Below, piece by piece: positions 1-7,346 of a stretch of DNA of 33,921 nucleotides. The notes under the pieces are model-generated. The model was not told the DNA's origin and did not search any database. It was given only the letters and a program-made list of their open reading frames with translations. Source of the stretch: Bacteroidota bacterium (GTDB lineage: Bacteria; Bacteroidota; Bacteroidia; Cytophagales; Cyclobacteriaceae). The stretch spans positions 1-33,921 of the forward strand of contig JABDGP010000036.1 in NCBI GenBank assembly GCA_013285945.1, in the 5' to 3' direction. The translations under genes were made by a program, and so were the position numbers. Each line of letters begins with the position of its first letter. The stretch's first letter is position 1.

Positions 1-227
1 CTACGTGCATCAAGCAAGGAATCAAATATTACAAGAACAGTTTCGGTCTCGATCAAAAAATCATGAACAAAACACTTGACCTCGCTGTGGAGCTCCGAAA
101 AATTAAAGTTCCGGTCACGACATTCATGATTGCTACCGATCCCTATTTAAAAGCATTTGTACGTGAATTCACCAAAGCCAACAATGGCAACGCCTACTAC
201 AGCAGCTTGCAAGGGCTCGGTCATTGA
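1..227 (+). pseudogene. C-terminal fragment of a VWA-domain (CoxE-like) protein
   Basis: The frame whose codons start at position 3 is open from the window edge to a TGA at 225-227. It translates as the end of a VWA-domain protein of the kind found beside MoxR-type AAA ATPases in Bacteroidota. Recognisable pieces are TCIKQGIKYYKNSFGLD, VPVTTFMIATDPYLK and NNGNAYYSSLQGLGH. Relatives normally continue for a dozen or so residues after GLGH (LIFEDY-like), but here a stop follows at once. The N-terminal part of the same kind of protein lies on the opposite strand immediately downstream. The MIDAS-bearing first part of the VWA domain would lie left of the window. Family recognition is from memory of relatives; the tail-to-tail arrangement is read directly. 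Confidence 0.75.
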
Positions 228-647
228 TATCTGTTCAAGCGTATCGCCAAATTCGTAATCACGCCGATCGGTTGTGGGCTCATCGCCACGGCCATTATGT
301 GGAGTTTGATGGCCGCCGGATCTTGTCTTTTTCAACTTCCCGAAGATTTCTTCAAGTGCTGATTGCCGTAGGTTTTGCTCGGCCTTTGGTTTTAGTTTGA
401 ATTCACCGTTAGGGCCTTCATCGGTGATGTACCCGTTTTTCTTCAAATCTTCAATGAAATCGCCAATACCGTAATCTTTTCCCGTAAGGCCATACTGCTT
501 GTCTACTTCGGTAAGCCATTGGAGGGCCTCACCCACGTTGCCTGAGGAGATCAGCAATAACTGCATGAATATGTTCAGCAGCTTCTCGAAATCGGACTTG
601 CCGTCTTGTGGAGGTGGATTATATTTTGAAAACCGGTGACCAAGCAT
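147..647 (-). pseudogene. N-terminal fragment of the same VWA-domain protein, inverted relative to its C-terminal part
   Basis: From the ATG at 645-647 the minus strand encodes the typical start of the CoxE-like VWA protein: MLGHRFSKYNPP, FEKLLNIFMQLL, YGIGDFIEDLKKNGYI, RQSALEEIFGKLKK and DYEFGDTLEQISMT. The family match stops at about residue 141 (near position 225). The remaining residues to the stop at 147 are merely the antisense of the C-terminal fragment on the plus strand. Relatives are about 370 residues, so the whole VWA core is missing from this copy. Either a real inversion broke the gene, or a fold-back chimera was assembled at the contig end. The frame carries no other damage, which suggests a recent event or an artefact. 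Confidence 0.72.
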
Positions 648-801
648 ACAATTGGATGTTCAAGGTAAACCAAATATCTGCCTTTTATGTTCAGATAACC
701 TGATTTTTCAACTGCTTATCGAGTCAAAAACATTTTTAGGGTTTTAAGAACAGATGTAAGGAATTTGACGTTCTATAAAATATTTAGAAATCGAGTCCGT
801 C

Positions 802-809
802 TATTTTTG
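802..809 (+). promoter_or_regulatory. Bacteroidota-type -7 element before the small lipoprotein gene
   Basis: TATTTTTG fits the TAnnTTTG -7 consensus of Bacteroidota and lies 22 nt before the ATG at 832, leaving a short leader. A TTTG at the expected 19-nt spacing upstream (about 779-782) is not present, so only the -7 box supports the call. Confidence 0.4.
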
Positions 810-831
810 TATCAGAATAACACAAACAAAT

Positions 832-957
832 ATGAAAAAGTCTATTGCAATTTTGATTCTGGTGGTAGCTGTAATGGTTTCGGCATGTTCTACATACACT
901 TGTCCTACCTATTCAAAGGCTCCCGCTCAGAAAACTTCGAAGGAAACAAGGATTTAA
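832..957 (+). CDS. Small lipoprotein, 41 aa
   Basis: The ATG at 832 opens a 41-codon frame ending with TAA at 955-957. The protein has two lysines after Met, a hydrophobic stretch at about 5-17 and a lipobox ending at Cys19 (VSAC), followed by STYTCPTYSK and a short polar tail rich in Lys and Thr. This is a complete lipoprotein signal with only about 22 mature residues. I recall similar short lipoproteins with a C-P-T-Y core in Cytophagales but know no function. A -7 box sits 22 nt upstream and an intrinsic terminator starts 26 nt downstream, so it looks like a monocistronic, expressed unit. A longer overlapping frame beginning at 765 has no protein-like character. The second Cys (24) is free in the mature protein. 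Confidence 0.72.
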   Translation: MKKSIAILILVVAVMVSACSTYTCPTYSKAPAQKTSKETRI

Positions 958-982
958 AGCCAAACTCTTTAAATGATAAACT

Positions 983-1004
983 AAGCTGCTTTTGCAGCTT
1001 TTTT
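983..1004 (+). terminator. Intrinsic terminator of the small lipoprotein gene
   Basis: A perfect 7-bp stem (AAGCTGC at 983-989, GCAGCTT at 994-1000) closes a TTTT loop and is followed by four more T. It also lies just past the 3' end of the convergent hydroxylase gene, which stops at 1028. Confidence 0.8.
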
Positions 1005-1027
1005 GCTTTATAGCCTAAACCTAATAC

Positions 1028-1645
1028 CTACTGGTGTTTTTTCATTGTCCCGAAAACGTAGTCCCACAACGGAGACGATACGCCAAAGACTTCTTCTCCA
1101 TTTTTATAGTGATGAACGCTGTGGTTCACCCACAATATTTTCAAAATATTTTTGGGTGGCTGAAAGGAATGGATCATATAATGGACTGAGAGATAAGCCG
1201 CATAGCCCACCAGAAACCCCGGAAGAAACGAAAACGCCAGATCTCCGAGGATTAATCGAAATAATAGCAATAACAACGTGGCAACTGTAATGCTCACTAT
1301 TGGAGGCATCGCCAGCCTCTCTTTGTCTTTGGGGAATTCATGATGAACTCCGTGAAGGGTATACTGCAATTTTGTTCGTTTCTCGGTGTGCGCAGCCATG
1401 TGAAACAAATACCGGTGAACGATATACTCCACCAGTGTCCAGGAGAACATACCGAGCAGAAACATGACAACCGTTGTCACAGGCGAAAGAGAAGTATGGG
1501 TGATACTCCAATACAATAAAGCTGTAGCATATACAAAGAAAATGACCAGTGGCACAGATATGTGGGTGCGTGTCAATTTCTCGAGTACCGGGTTCTTAAA
1601 TAACCGCTTGGTTCCCTGATTTTGAGGTTTTATTACGTTTTCCAT
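1028..1645 (-). CDS. Fatty acid hydroxylase / sterol desaturase family membrane protein (FA2H-like)
   Basis: This 205-residue integral membrane protein carries the histidine clusters of the di-iron fatty acid hydroxylase superfamily: HRYLFH at 77-82, HGVHHEF from 98, HYMIH at 155-159 and HSVHHYKNGEEVFGV from 175. Hydrophobic segments lie at about 31-48, 56-75, 114-132 and 138-153. The spacing and the closing SSPLWDYVFGT resemble the catalytic domain of fatty acid 2-hydroxylases, which hydroxylate acyl chains of sphingolipids. In Bacteroidota a sphingolipid or sulfonolipid acyl chain is a plausible substrate, but that is inference. It lies 59 nt downstream of bshA on the same strand yet has its own good promoter in the gap. 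The ATG at 1645 is 18 nt from the -7 box. Confidence 0.85.
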   Translation of the reverse strand: MENVIKPQNQGTKRLFKNPVLEKLTRTHISVPLVIFFVYATALLYWSITHTSLSPVTTVVMFLLGMFSWTLVEYIVHRYLFHMAAHTEKRTKLQYTLHGVHHEFPKDKERLAMPPIVSITVATLLLLLFRLILGDLAFSFLPGFLVGYAAYLSVHYMIHSFQPPKNILKILWVNHSVHHYKNGEEVFGVSSPLWDYVFGTMKKHQ

Positions 1646-1662
1646 ACTTCAATTCTGACGGG

Positions 1663-1693
1663 CAAATTTAATTTGATTTTAAGATTTAGCCAA
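1663..1693 (-). promoter_or_regulatory. Promoter of the hydroxylase gene (TTGG-N19-TAAATTTG)
   Basis: On the minus strand TTGG (1690-1693) is followed after exactly 19 nt by TAAATTTG (1663-1670), an exact TAnnTTTG -7 box with a near-consensus -33 box. The predicted transcript starts about 10 nt before the ATG. Confidence 0.6.
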
Positions 1694-1704
1694 TTAGAAA
1701 AGGT

Positions 1705-2847
1705 TTAAACCGACTCTTTAATAGCTGTTTTGTCTAAAATTTGTCGGTAGTAATTTTCATATAGAGGGAGGATATTAGTGATGTCAAATTCTTTGGCTCG
1801 CTTGAGGGCGTTTTCCTTGAATTGGGGCAGATTGTTTTTATCCAAAATAAACAGCGATTTGGTCGTCATGTCTTCAATGTCGCCTACATTGCTCATAAAG
1901 CCTGTCACTCCTTGCACCTGAAGTTCGGGCAGACCACCTGAGTTGGAGCTGATCACAGGCACTTCGCACGCCATCGCTTCGAGAGCTGCCAACCCGAAAC
2001 TTTCCTTTTCTGAAGGCATCAGGAATAAATCGGCTACGGATAGAACTTCTTCTACTGCCTCGAGTTTTCCCAAGAACCGTACGTCATCACAAATGTCAAG
2101 GTCACGACACTGTTGCTCGGCACCATCACGCTCAGGGCCATCACCGATCATTAACAGTTTGGCAGGGATTTCTTTGTGGATGTTGTAGAAAACTTTAACT
2201 ACATCAGCCACTCGTTTCACTTTTCTGAAGTTGGAGGTATGCACAATCAGCATTTCGCCATCGGGACAAATAGCCTTTTTAAAGTGATCCTTCTTCTGCT
2301 TTTTGAACTTCTCGAGGTCGATGAAATTGGGGATTACTTCAATGTGTTTTTGGATATCAAAAAATTCATAGGTTTCTTTTTTCAGATCGCGTGATACAGA
2401 AGTTACGCCATCCGACTGATTAATGCTGAATGTGACTACAGGTTCGTACGAAGGATCGCGACCAACGAGTGTAATATCAGTTCCGTGAAGGGTGGTCACC
2501 ACTGGAATGTAAATCCCCTGACTTTTTAATATTTGCTTGGCCATATAAGCGGCCGAAGCATGAGGAATGGCATAATGAACATGCAACAGGTCCAGTTTTT
2601 CATTTTTAACAACACTTACCATTTTACTGGCTAATGCGAGTTCATAAGGAGGATATTCAAATAGGGGATAAGAGCGAAATTCGACCTCATGATAAAACAA
2701 GTTTTCGCTTAAAAAATCAAGGCGGCTTGGCTGGTTATAGGTTATGAAATGCACCGGATGGCCCTTTTTGGCCAGCGCTTTGCCCAGTTCTGTAGCCACC
2801 ACACCACTGCCCCCAAACGTTGGGTAACATACTATTCCAATTTTCAT
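1705..2847 (-). CDS. bshA: N-acetyl-alpha-D-glucosaminyl L-malate synthase BshA
   Basis: This GT4-family glycosyltransferase of 380 residues catalyses the first step of bacillithiol synthesis, joining GlcNAc from UDP-GlcNAc to L-malate in the cytosol. The start MKIGIVCYPTFGGSGVVATE is the hallmark N-terminus with the glycine-rich loop. Other family signs are LHVHYAIPHA, TTLHGTDITLVG, VIPNFIDLEKF, MIGDGPER and the EX7E region ESFGLAALEAMACEVP. The frame is open for another 60 codons upstream, but that extension is polar, unlike the family, and contains the likely promoter. The ATG at 2845-2847 is therefore chosen. Bacillithiol is the usual low-molecular-weight thiol in Bacteroidota; no other bsh gene is in the window. 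Confidence 0.93.
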   Translation of the reverse strand: MKIGIVCYPTFGGSGVVATELGKALAKKGHPVHFITYNQPSRLDFLSENLFYHEVEFRSYPLFEYPPYELALASKMVSVVKNEKLDLLHVHYAIPHASAAYMAKQILKSQGIYIPVVTTLHGTDITLVGRDPSYEPVVTFSINQSDGVTSVSRDLKKETYEFFDIQKHIEVIPNFIDLEKFKKQKKDHFKKAICPDGEMLIVHTSNFRKVKRVADVVKVFYNIHKEIPAKLLMIGDGPERDGAEQQCRDLDICDDVRFLGKLEAVEEVLSVADLFLMPSEKESFGLAALEAMACEVPVISSNSGGLPELQVQGVTGFMSNVGDIEDMTTKSLFILDKNNLPQFKENALKRAKEFDITNILPLYENYYRQILDKTAIKESV

Positions 2848-2934
2848 TTTTTCCACAGGATTGGTTTTTTTTCGGTTTTCAGGTTTAACCGGATTTAAGC
2901 CATTTTGGTTTCGCGGAAACCGCTTACTTATATC

Positions 2935-2942
2935 CAAATATA
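2935..2942 (-). promoter_or_regulatory. -7 element upstream of bshA
   Basis: TATATTTG on the minus strand matches TAnnTTTG exactly, about 88 nt before the chosen bshA ATG. A -33 TTTG is not visible at 19-nt spacing. Downstream in the leader, GGTTTC-CGC-GAAACC at about 2906-2920 can form a small perfect hairpin. Confidence 0.4.
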
Positions 2943-3042
2943 GACTGAATGACGAATTTAAGCGTCTTCTTATTTTATAAGTGGTGTTAAACCTTACGGT
3001 TATGAGCCTATCTATCCTACTTAACAATTAAATCAACCCATT

Positions 3043-3420
3043 ATGAAAAAGACCATGTTATTAGCTGTCATGTTTGTGCTTACGTTGGCTGGCTATGCAC
3101 AGGATGCACCTGCAAAAGGAGGCAAAACCCCCGAAGAACGGGCCACACAATTTACTGCCTGGATTGATCAAACCGTGCAACTTACTCCCGATCAGAAGAC
3201 AAAAGTGCAGGCGTGTAATTTGAAATATGCTCAGATGAAGGCAACTGCCAAAACCACTGATCAAAATGACCGTCAGGCTATGCGCAAAGACATGATGGAG
3301 GATAACCAGGAGCAAGAAGCTGAGCTCAAGGGTATTCTTACTGCAGATCAGTACACTGCATATACCGCCGCGAAAAAACAGAAGCGCGAAGATATGCGTG
3401 CGAAACGCAAAGCTAACTAG
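3043..3420 (+). CDS. Small secreted Spy/CpxP-like LTxxQ protein
   Basis: The 125-residue protein has a signal peptide (MKKTMLLAVMFVLTLAGYAQ, cleavage near residue 20) and a highly charged helical body. Two LTxxQ-like motifs are seen, LTPDQ at 47-51 and LTADQ at 99-103, separated by a run rich in Lys, Gln and Met. This is the pattern of the Spy/CpxP periplasmic chaperone-like family, whose members are small all-helical proteins induced by envelope stress. It is a single-gene unit: divergent from bshA by 195 nt, and followed by a bidirectional terminator shared with the convergent gene. The chaperone role is inferred from the motifs; sequence conservation in this family is low. Confidence 0.75.
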   Translation: MKKTMLLAVMFVLTLAGYAQDAPAKGGKTPEERATQFTAWIDQTVQLTPDQKTKVQACNLKYAQMKATAKTTDQNDRQAMRKDMMEDNQEQEAELKGILTADQYTAYTAAKKQKREDMRAKRKAN

Positions 3421-3437
3421 TACTTGTTGATAGAATA

Positions 3438-3467
3438 AAAGCCTTCTGATAAACAGAGGGCTTTTTT
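3438..3467. terminator. Bidirectional intrinsic terminator between convergent genes
   Basis: An 11-bp stem (AAAGCCTTCTG at 3438-3448 with CAGAGGGCTTT at 3454-3464, one G-U pair) closes a 5-nt loop. T-runs follow in the plus direction (3462-3467), and a shorter T-rich run follows in the minus direction. The TAA of the minus-strand fusion gene (3466-3468) lies inside the plus-strand T-run. Confidence 0.82.
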
Positions 3468-5982
3468 ATTTTGTGGAATATTCAAAAATGGATTTGTAGA
3501 TCAAATCCTGAATGCGAGGCCTGATATTCTCATTTAATAATTTAGTGTTGTTCATATCGGGGTTTACTCTGTTGGATAGAAATACATAAACAAGGTTAAA
3601 CTCGGGATCAACCCAAATACAGGTGCCTGTAAAACCCGTATGGCCGAAAGTAGCAGCTGAGGCATACATTGACGTGGGGCTGTTCCAATCGCTAAGTATC
3701 GGCTTGTCCCACCCCAGTCCGCGCCTGCTGTTTTCATACTGCTTGGCAGTAAAAAACTCAAGTGTTTCAGGCTTAAAGAAACTGACACCGCCATAGCTGC
3801 CTTTGTCGAGCCACATCTGCCCAAGTTTAGCAAGGTCATAGGCATTGCTGAAAAGCCCGGCGTGTCCCGCTACGCCACCGTGCATTGCTGCCCCCTGATC
3901 GTGTACATAACCCGTGAGTAAACTTTTGCGGAATAGCGTATCCTTTTCGGTTGGTGCAATTTGACTCGCAGGAAATTTCCGGAGTGGTAAATAGCCAAGC
4001 GATGACGCCCCAAGTGGACGATAAATATTTTTCTGTAAGAAGTCTTCTATTGATTCGCCCAACATTTTTTCCGCCAAATGCTGCATGATATAAAAACCCA
4101 TGTCGCTGTAGCGATAATCGTAACCAGTTCGCGGTGCTTTGTCGCGAATTTTGGCTTTGATTATCCAATGCCAAAGTGAATCTTTCATTGATTTGGCTGC
4201 AAACATGTTTTCGGCCACGGGATAGGGGAACTCTTCACTTGAGGTGGTGCTGTAATATTTTTTGCTAACCGAAGTGTCTTTCACAGTCTCCGACCAGAAA
4301 GGGAGGTATGGCCAAAGTCCGGCTTGGTGCGTGAGGATATCTTTAATAATTAAATCCTCCTTATTCGTTTTCTTTAATTCAGGCAGATAGACAGAAACCT
4401 TCTTATTGACATCGATCATGCCTTTCTCTTGCATGTACATTACGGTTTGAAGTGTTGCCGATACTTTTGTTACTGAGGCCAGATCATAGATTGTTTCGTC
4501 GCCCACAAGAATTTTCTTGTCGTACGCGAGCCATCCAAAAGAACGGTCGTACACAACTTTTCCGTTTCTAGCCACCAGCACGCGGCAGCCAGGCGTGGCT
4601 CCTGTATTTATTGCCTCCAAGGCTATCGGCTCAATTCTCTCAAGAGTCTTGCTGTCCATTTCGGCAGCTTCTGGTAAGTTAAATGTAAAACGATTGATCG
4701 TTGCTGTAGATAGACCTGTACCACTTGGAATAGAATCAGAAATTTTCATAGGCAGTTTTCCACGAGCAGCTATTGCGCCAAAAATAATTTGTGCCGCGGC
4801 CTGAGGTATGCCGGCTTCGTCGCTGTAAGCTGCTATGAGCGAGGGGATAGTTTCCAGGTTTTCTAATCCGTTAAGATCGAAACTGCATACGACTACCTGA
4901 TGCTGGCTGGAAATTTTTTTAAGTAACTCGGCTATATCTTTTGTTATGGAACCATAGGCTGGGAACAGGCCAATAACAATAATGTCCTTGTCTTTCAACT
5001 TTGTTTCGAGACCTGTAGTGTCTTTTAAATTTCGTATCGAAAAATGTTCAAACCCAACATAACGCGAGAGGTACCGATCAAATTCATTTCCGACAGGTGC
5101 TCCTATACTTACTGATGCAAATGTTCGATTATCTAATTTTTGAATCGGTATTAAATCCTGTTGGTTCTGAACAACAGTTACAGATGCTTCGGCTATTTGT
5201 TGTTTGAGTAGTTGTGCTTCGGGCGAGTGTAGTCGCTGATTGAGGTTATCGGTATCAATGAATTTCCTTTGAGCTAATCCCGCATCATATTTCAGTGCGA
5301 GTATTTTGCTTACAGATTGATCAAGTCGCGCTGAAAGCACTTTATCTTTTTTAACGATTTTCAAGATCGACTTGATGGCAGCGTCAATTTCTCTTGGATC
5401 GATTAATAGTAAATCGTCACGCGAAAGGAATACCTGCTTGGCAGCTTCGCCCTTTTTTAACTTTGGATTTATCGCCAGTCCACGCATGTCAAAAAACTTC
5501 AGTTCTCCGGAGTCTTTTTGAAGTTGACTTAAATTAAAATGAATACCCAACGATTTCATTTCGTGTGCTATCTCGCTACTTACCATTCTTTTAAGGCTGT
5601 CACTTGTTACGGCATCAATTGCCATAGGATCATAAAAACTCATGGTACTATCAAAAATTTCAGACAGATTATTAGTGAATCCGGCCAGAATCAGTAACGG
5701 GGGTTTTGCCTGAGATTGAATTTGGTTAATCAGTTTTGAGCTGCGTACAGGGCTGCCGTGAGTGATCAGAAGGCCACCAATTTTATTTGACTTGACTTGG
5801 CTTGCAAGGTTTTTGATTTCATCTGCTGAGGAGCTTGATGACATAAGCCCGATCATCAGTTGTCCGATTTTCTCTTCGTTATTGAGAATATGAAGAACAC
5901 TATCCACCCAGTGGTTTTTGGTTTGCCCAAACGACTGACTGAACAGTAAAGCAAAGAACAGAATGAAAAAAAGCCTTGACAT
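3466..5982 (-). CDS. GH3 (degenerate) plus beta-lactamase-fold serine hydrolase fusion, NagZ-AmiE-like, secreted
   Basis: The product has 838 residues from the ATG at 5982, which begins a clean signal peptide (MSRLFFILFFALLFSQSFGQ). An ATG 14 codons further up lies at or above the predicted transcription start. Residues about 25-250 resemble the N-terminal barrel of GH3 beta-N-acetylglucosaminidases and 255-430 the second GH3 domain. Residues about 440-838 are a beta-lactamase-family (PF00144) domain with SVTK (Ser503), YSD (625-627), GGVAGHAGLF and HTG (781-783). In Bacillus the equivalent NagZ and AmiE are neighbouring genes acting on muropeptides. Here the barrel lacks the KHFPGHG region and a recognisable FTDAL-type nucleophile segment, and is about 130-150 residues short, so only the hydrolase half appears catalytic. 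Confidence 0.85.
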   Translation of the reverse strand: MSRLFFILFFALLFSQSFGQTKNHWVDSVLHILNNEEKIGQLMIGLMSSSSSADEIKNLASQVKSNKIGGLLITHGSPVRSSKLINQIQSQAKPPLLILAGFTNNLSEIFDSTMSFYDPMAIDAVTSDSLKRMVSSEIAHEMKSLGIHFNLSQLQKDSGELKFFDMRGLAINPKLKKGEAAKQVFLSRDDLLLIDPREIDAAIKSILKIVKKDKVLSARLDQSVSKILALKYDAGLAQRKFIDTDNLNQRLHSPEAQLLKQQIAEASVTVVQNQQDLIPIQKLDNRTFASVSIGAPVGNEFDRYLSRYVGFEHFSIRNLKDTTGLETKLKDKDIIVIGLFPAYGSITKDIAELLKKISSQHQVVVCSFDLNGLENLETIPSLIAAYSDEAGIPQAAAQIIFGAIAARGKLPMKISDSIPSGTGLSTATINRFTFNLPEAAEMDSKTLERIEPIALEAINTGATPGCRVLVARNGKVVYDRSFGWLAYDKKILVGDETIYDLASVTKVSATLQTVMYMQEKGMIDVNKKVSVYLPELKKTNKEDLIIKDILTHQAGLWPYLPFWSETVKDTSVSKKYYSTTSSEEFPYPVAENMFAAKSMKDSLWHWIIKAKIRDKAPRTGYDYRYSDMGFYIMQHLAEKMLGESIEDFLQKNIYRPLGASSLGYLPLRKFPASQIAPTEKDTLFRKSLLTGYVHDQGAAMHGGVAGHAGLFSNAYDLAKLGQMWLDKGSYGGVSFFKPETLEFFTAKQYENSRRGLGWDKPILSDWNSPTSMYASAATFGHTGFTGTCIWVDPEFNLVYVFLSNRVNPDMNNTKLLNENIRPRIQDLIYKSIFEYSTK

Positions 5983-6021
5983 ATAGAGAAACGAAATAAA
6001 ATTAAAGGGTCGTGTTGAATT

Positions 6022-6029
6022 CAAAGATA
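6022..6029 (-). promoter_or_regulatory. -7 element upstream of the GH3/serine-hydrolase fusion gene
   Basis: TATCTTTG on the minus strand matches TAnnTTTG exactly. Transcription would start about 33 nt before the ATG at 5982, which argues against using the in-frame ATG at 6024. No TTTG is found at the -33 position. Confidence 0.4.
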
Positions 6030-6050
6030 AAGGAAGTTACTTTCGGTTAG

Positions 6051-7298
6051 ATGAATAAAGTTTTGATGTTGATTAGCGTAGGATGGATGGCCACCTCGTG
6101 TGCCGGCCGCCTCACTGAAAATGAATTGTTGCTCACGAGCATGATGAAGCGGTACCCCGCCAAGTTCAAGAAAGTATTAACTCAAAGAGACACACTTGAC
6201 GTTCAGATTATTTATACACAAATCAATCGTGACCAGCACAATGTTCCGGTCTTCAGGTCATTCTATTATAATGTAGACTCTACAAAATATTTTTACCCTG
6301 CCAGCACGGTTAAGTTGCCGATGGTCTTACTGGCTCTGGAAAAATTAAATCGGCTTGACATCAGGGGTGTTAACAAATTTACACCGATGTTTCACGATAG
6401 TACTTATTCAGGACAGCTTTCGGTTGAGAAAGATTCTACGTCAGAGAATGGATTCCCCTCCGTGGCACATTACACTAAAAAGATTTTGGTTGCAAGTGAT
6501 AATGATGCTTTCAACAGGTTATATGAGTTTGTTGGACAAAAGGAAACGAACTATGAATTGAAAAGGAAAGGTTATAACATTCGTATTCTTCATCGTCTGG
6601 AGCGACCATTGAAACCAGATGAAAATCGTCATACCGAAGCAGTTCGGTTCATCAGCCGCGATTCACTCCTGCTTGGTCAGCCAATGTTGGTTAACAATGA
6701 TTCAATCAAACCTTCCCGAAGAGTTTTTAAAGGAATTGGTTATTATAAAAATGATCAGTTGATTAAAATGCCTTTCGATTTTACTTACAAAAACTTTTAT
6801 CCATTACAAGAGCAACAGGAAATCCTGAAGGCTATTTTATTCCCAGGCAAGGTTGACTCCAAGAAGAAATTTAATATTACGGAGGCTGACAGAAAATTTG
6901 TGATGCAATACATGTCGCAGTGGCCACGTGAAACGAAATTTCCGGCCTACTATAAAGATCAAACGTACTTTGACTCCTTTGGCAAGTTTTTGATTTATGG
7001 CGAAAACAGAAAGCGAATACCTCCCAACATTCGGATTTTCAACAAAGTTGGTGATGCCTATGGCTACTTGATTGACAATATCTACTTCGTTGACTTTAAA
7101 AATAATGTCGAGTTTATACTTTCTGCCGTGATCAATACCAATACCGATGGTATTTATAATGACAGCAAGTACGAATATCTTTCACTCGGGTTTCCGTTCA
7201 TGCGTAACCTTGGGCAAGCTGTCTACAAATATGAATTGAAACGAAAGCGGCCAAATAAGCCTGACCTCTCTGAATTTAAACTAAAGTACGATCAATAA
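6051..7298 (+). CDS. Class A beta-lactamase-fold serine hydrolase, lipoprotein
   Basis: The 415-residue protein has a lipoprotein signal (lipobox ATSC, Cys17). Its serine-hydrolase motifs are STVK at 85-88 (nucleophile Ser85), SDN at 149-151 and KVG at 332-334, in the order of the penicilloyl serine transferase superfamily (beta-lactamase2 family). It is longer than a true class A beta-lactamase (about 290) because of a large insert before KVG, and no ExxLN omega-loop motif is obvious. A peptidase or muropeptide hydrolase role is therefore likelier than antibiotic resistance. It starts 68 nt from the divergent GH3/AmiE-like gene and heads a run of co-directional genes that includes a murein-dipeptide epimerase. 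Substrate is unknown. Confidence 0.82.
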   Translation: MNKVLMLISVGWMATSCAGRLTENELLLTSMMKRYPAKFKKVLTQRDTLDVQIIYTQINRDQHNVPVFRSFYYNVDSTKYFYPASTVKLPMVLLALEKLNRLDIRGVNKFTPMFHDSTYSGQLSVEKDSTSENGFPSVAHYTKKILVASDNDAFNRLYEFVGQKETNYELKRKGYNIRILHRLERPLKPDENRHTEAVRFISRDSLLLGQPMLVNNDSIKPSRRVFKGIGYYKNDQLIKMPFDFTYKNFYPLQEQQEILKAILFPGKVDSKKKFNITEADRKFVMQYMSQWPRETKFPAYYKDQTYFDSFGKFLIYGENRKRIPPNIRIFNKVGDAYGYLIDNIYFVDFKNNVEFILSAVINTNTDGIYNDSKYEYLSLGFPFMRNLGQAVYKYELKRKRPNKPDLSEFKLKYDQ

Positions 7299-7346
7299 TA
7301 GTTGTGCGTTCGTCAACTTTCTCCGAATTTTCAGTTTTTAAAGTTT

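Noticed and set aside
765..1013. An 82-codon open frame over the small lipoprotein gene
   Set aside because: It overlaps the promoter, the lipoprotein gene and the terminator in another frame and has no protein-like composition.
2848..3027. A 60-residue N-terminal extension of BshA
   Set aside because: BshA proteins begin at MKIGIVCYP-like sequence; the extension is polar, unlike the family, and contains a -7 promoter box.
5983..6024. A 14-residue longer start for the GH3/serine-hydrolase fusion
   Set aside because: It would bury the signal peptide and begins at or above the predicted transcription start (-7 box at 6022-6029).
6051..7298. An antibiotic-resistance beta-lactamase
   Set aside because: SxxK, SDN and KxG are present but the protein is far longer, is a lipoprotein, and lacks an obvious omega-loop ExxLN motif; the context suggests murein peptide metabolism.
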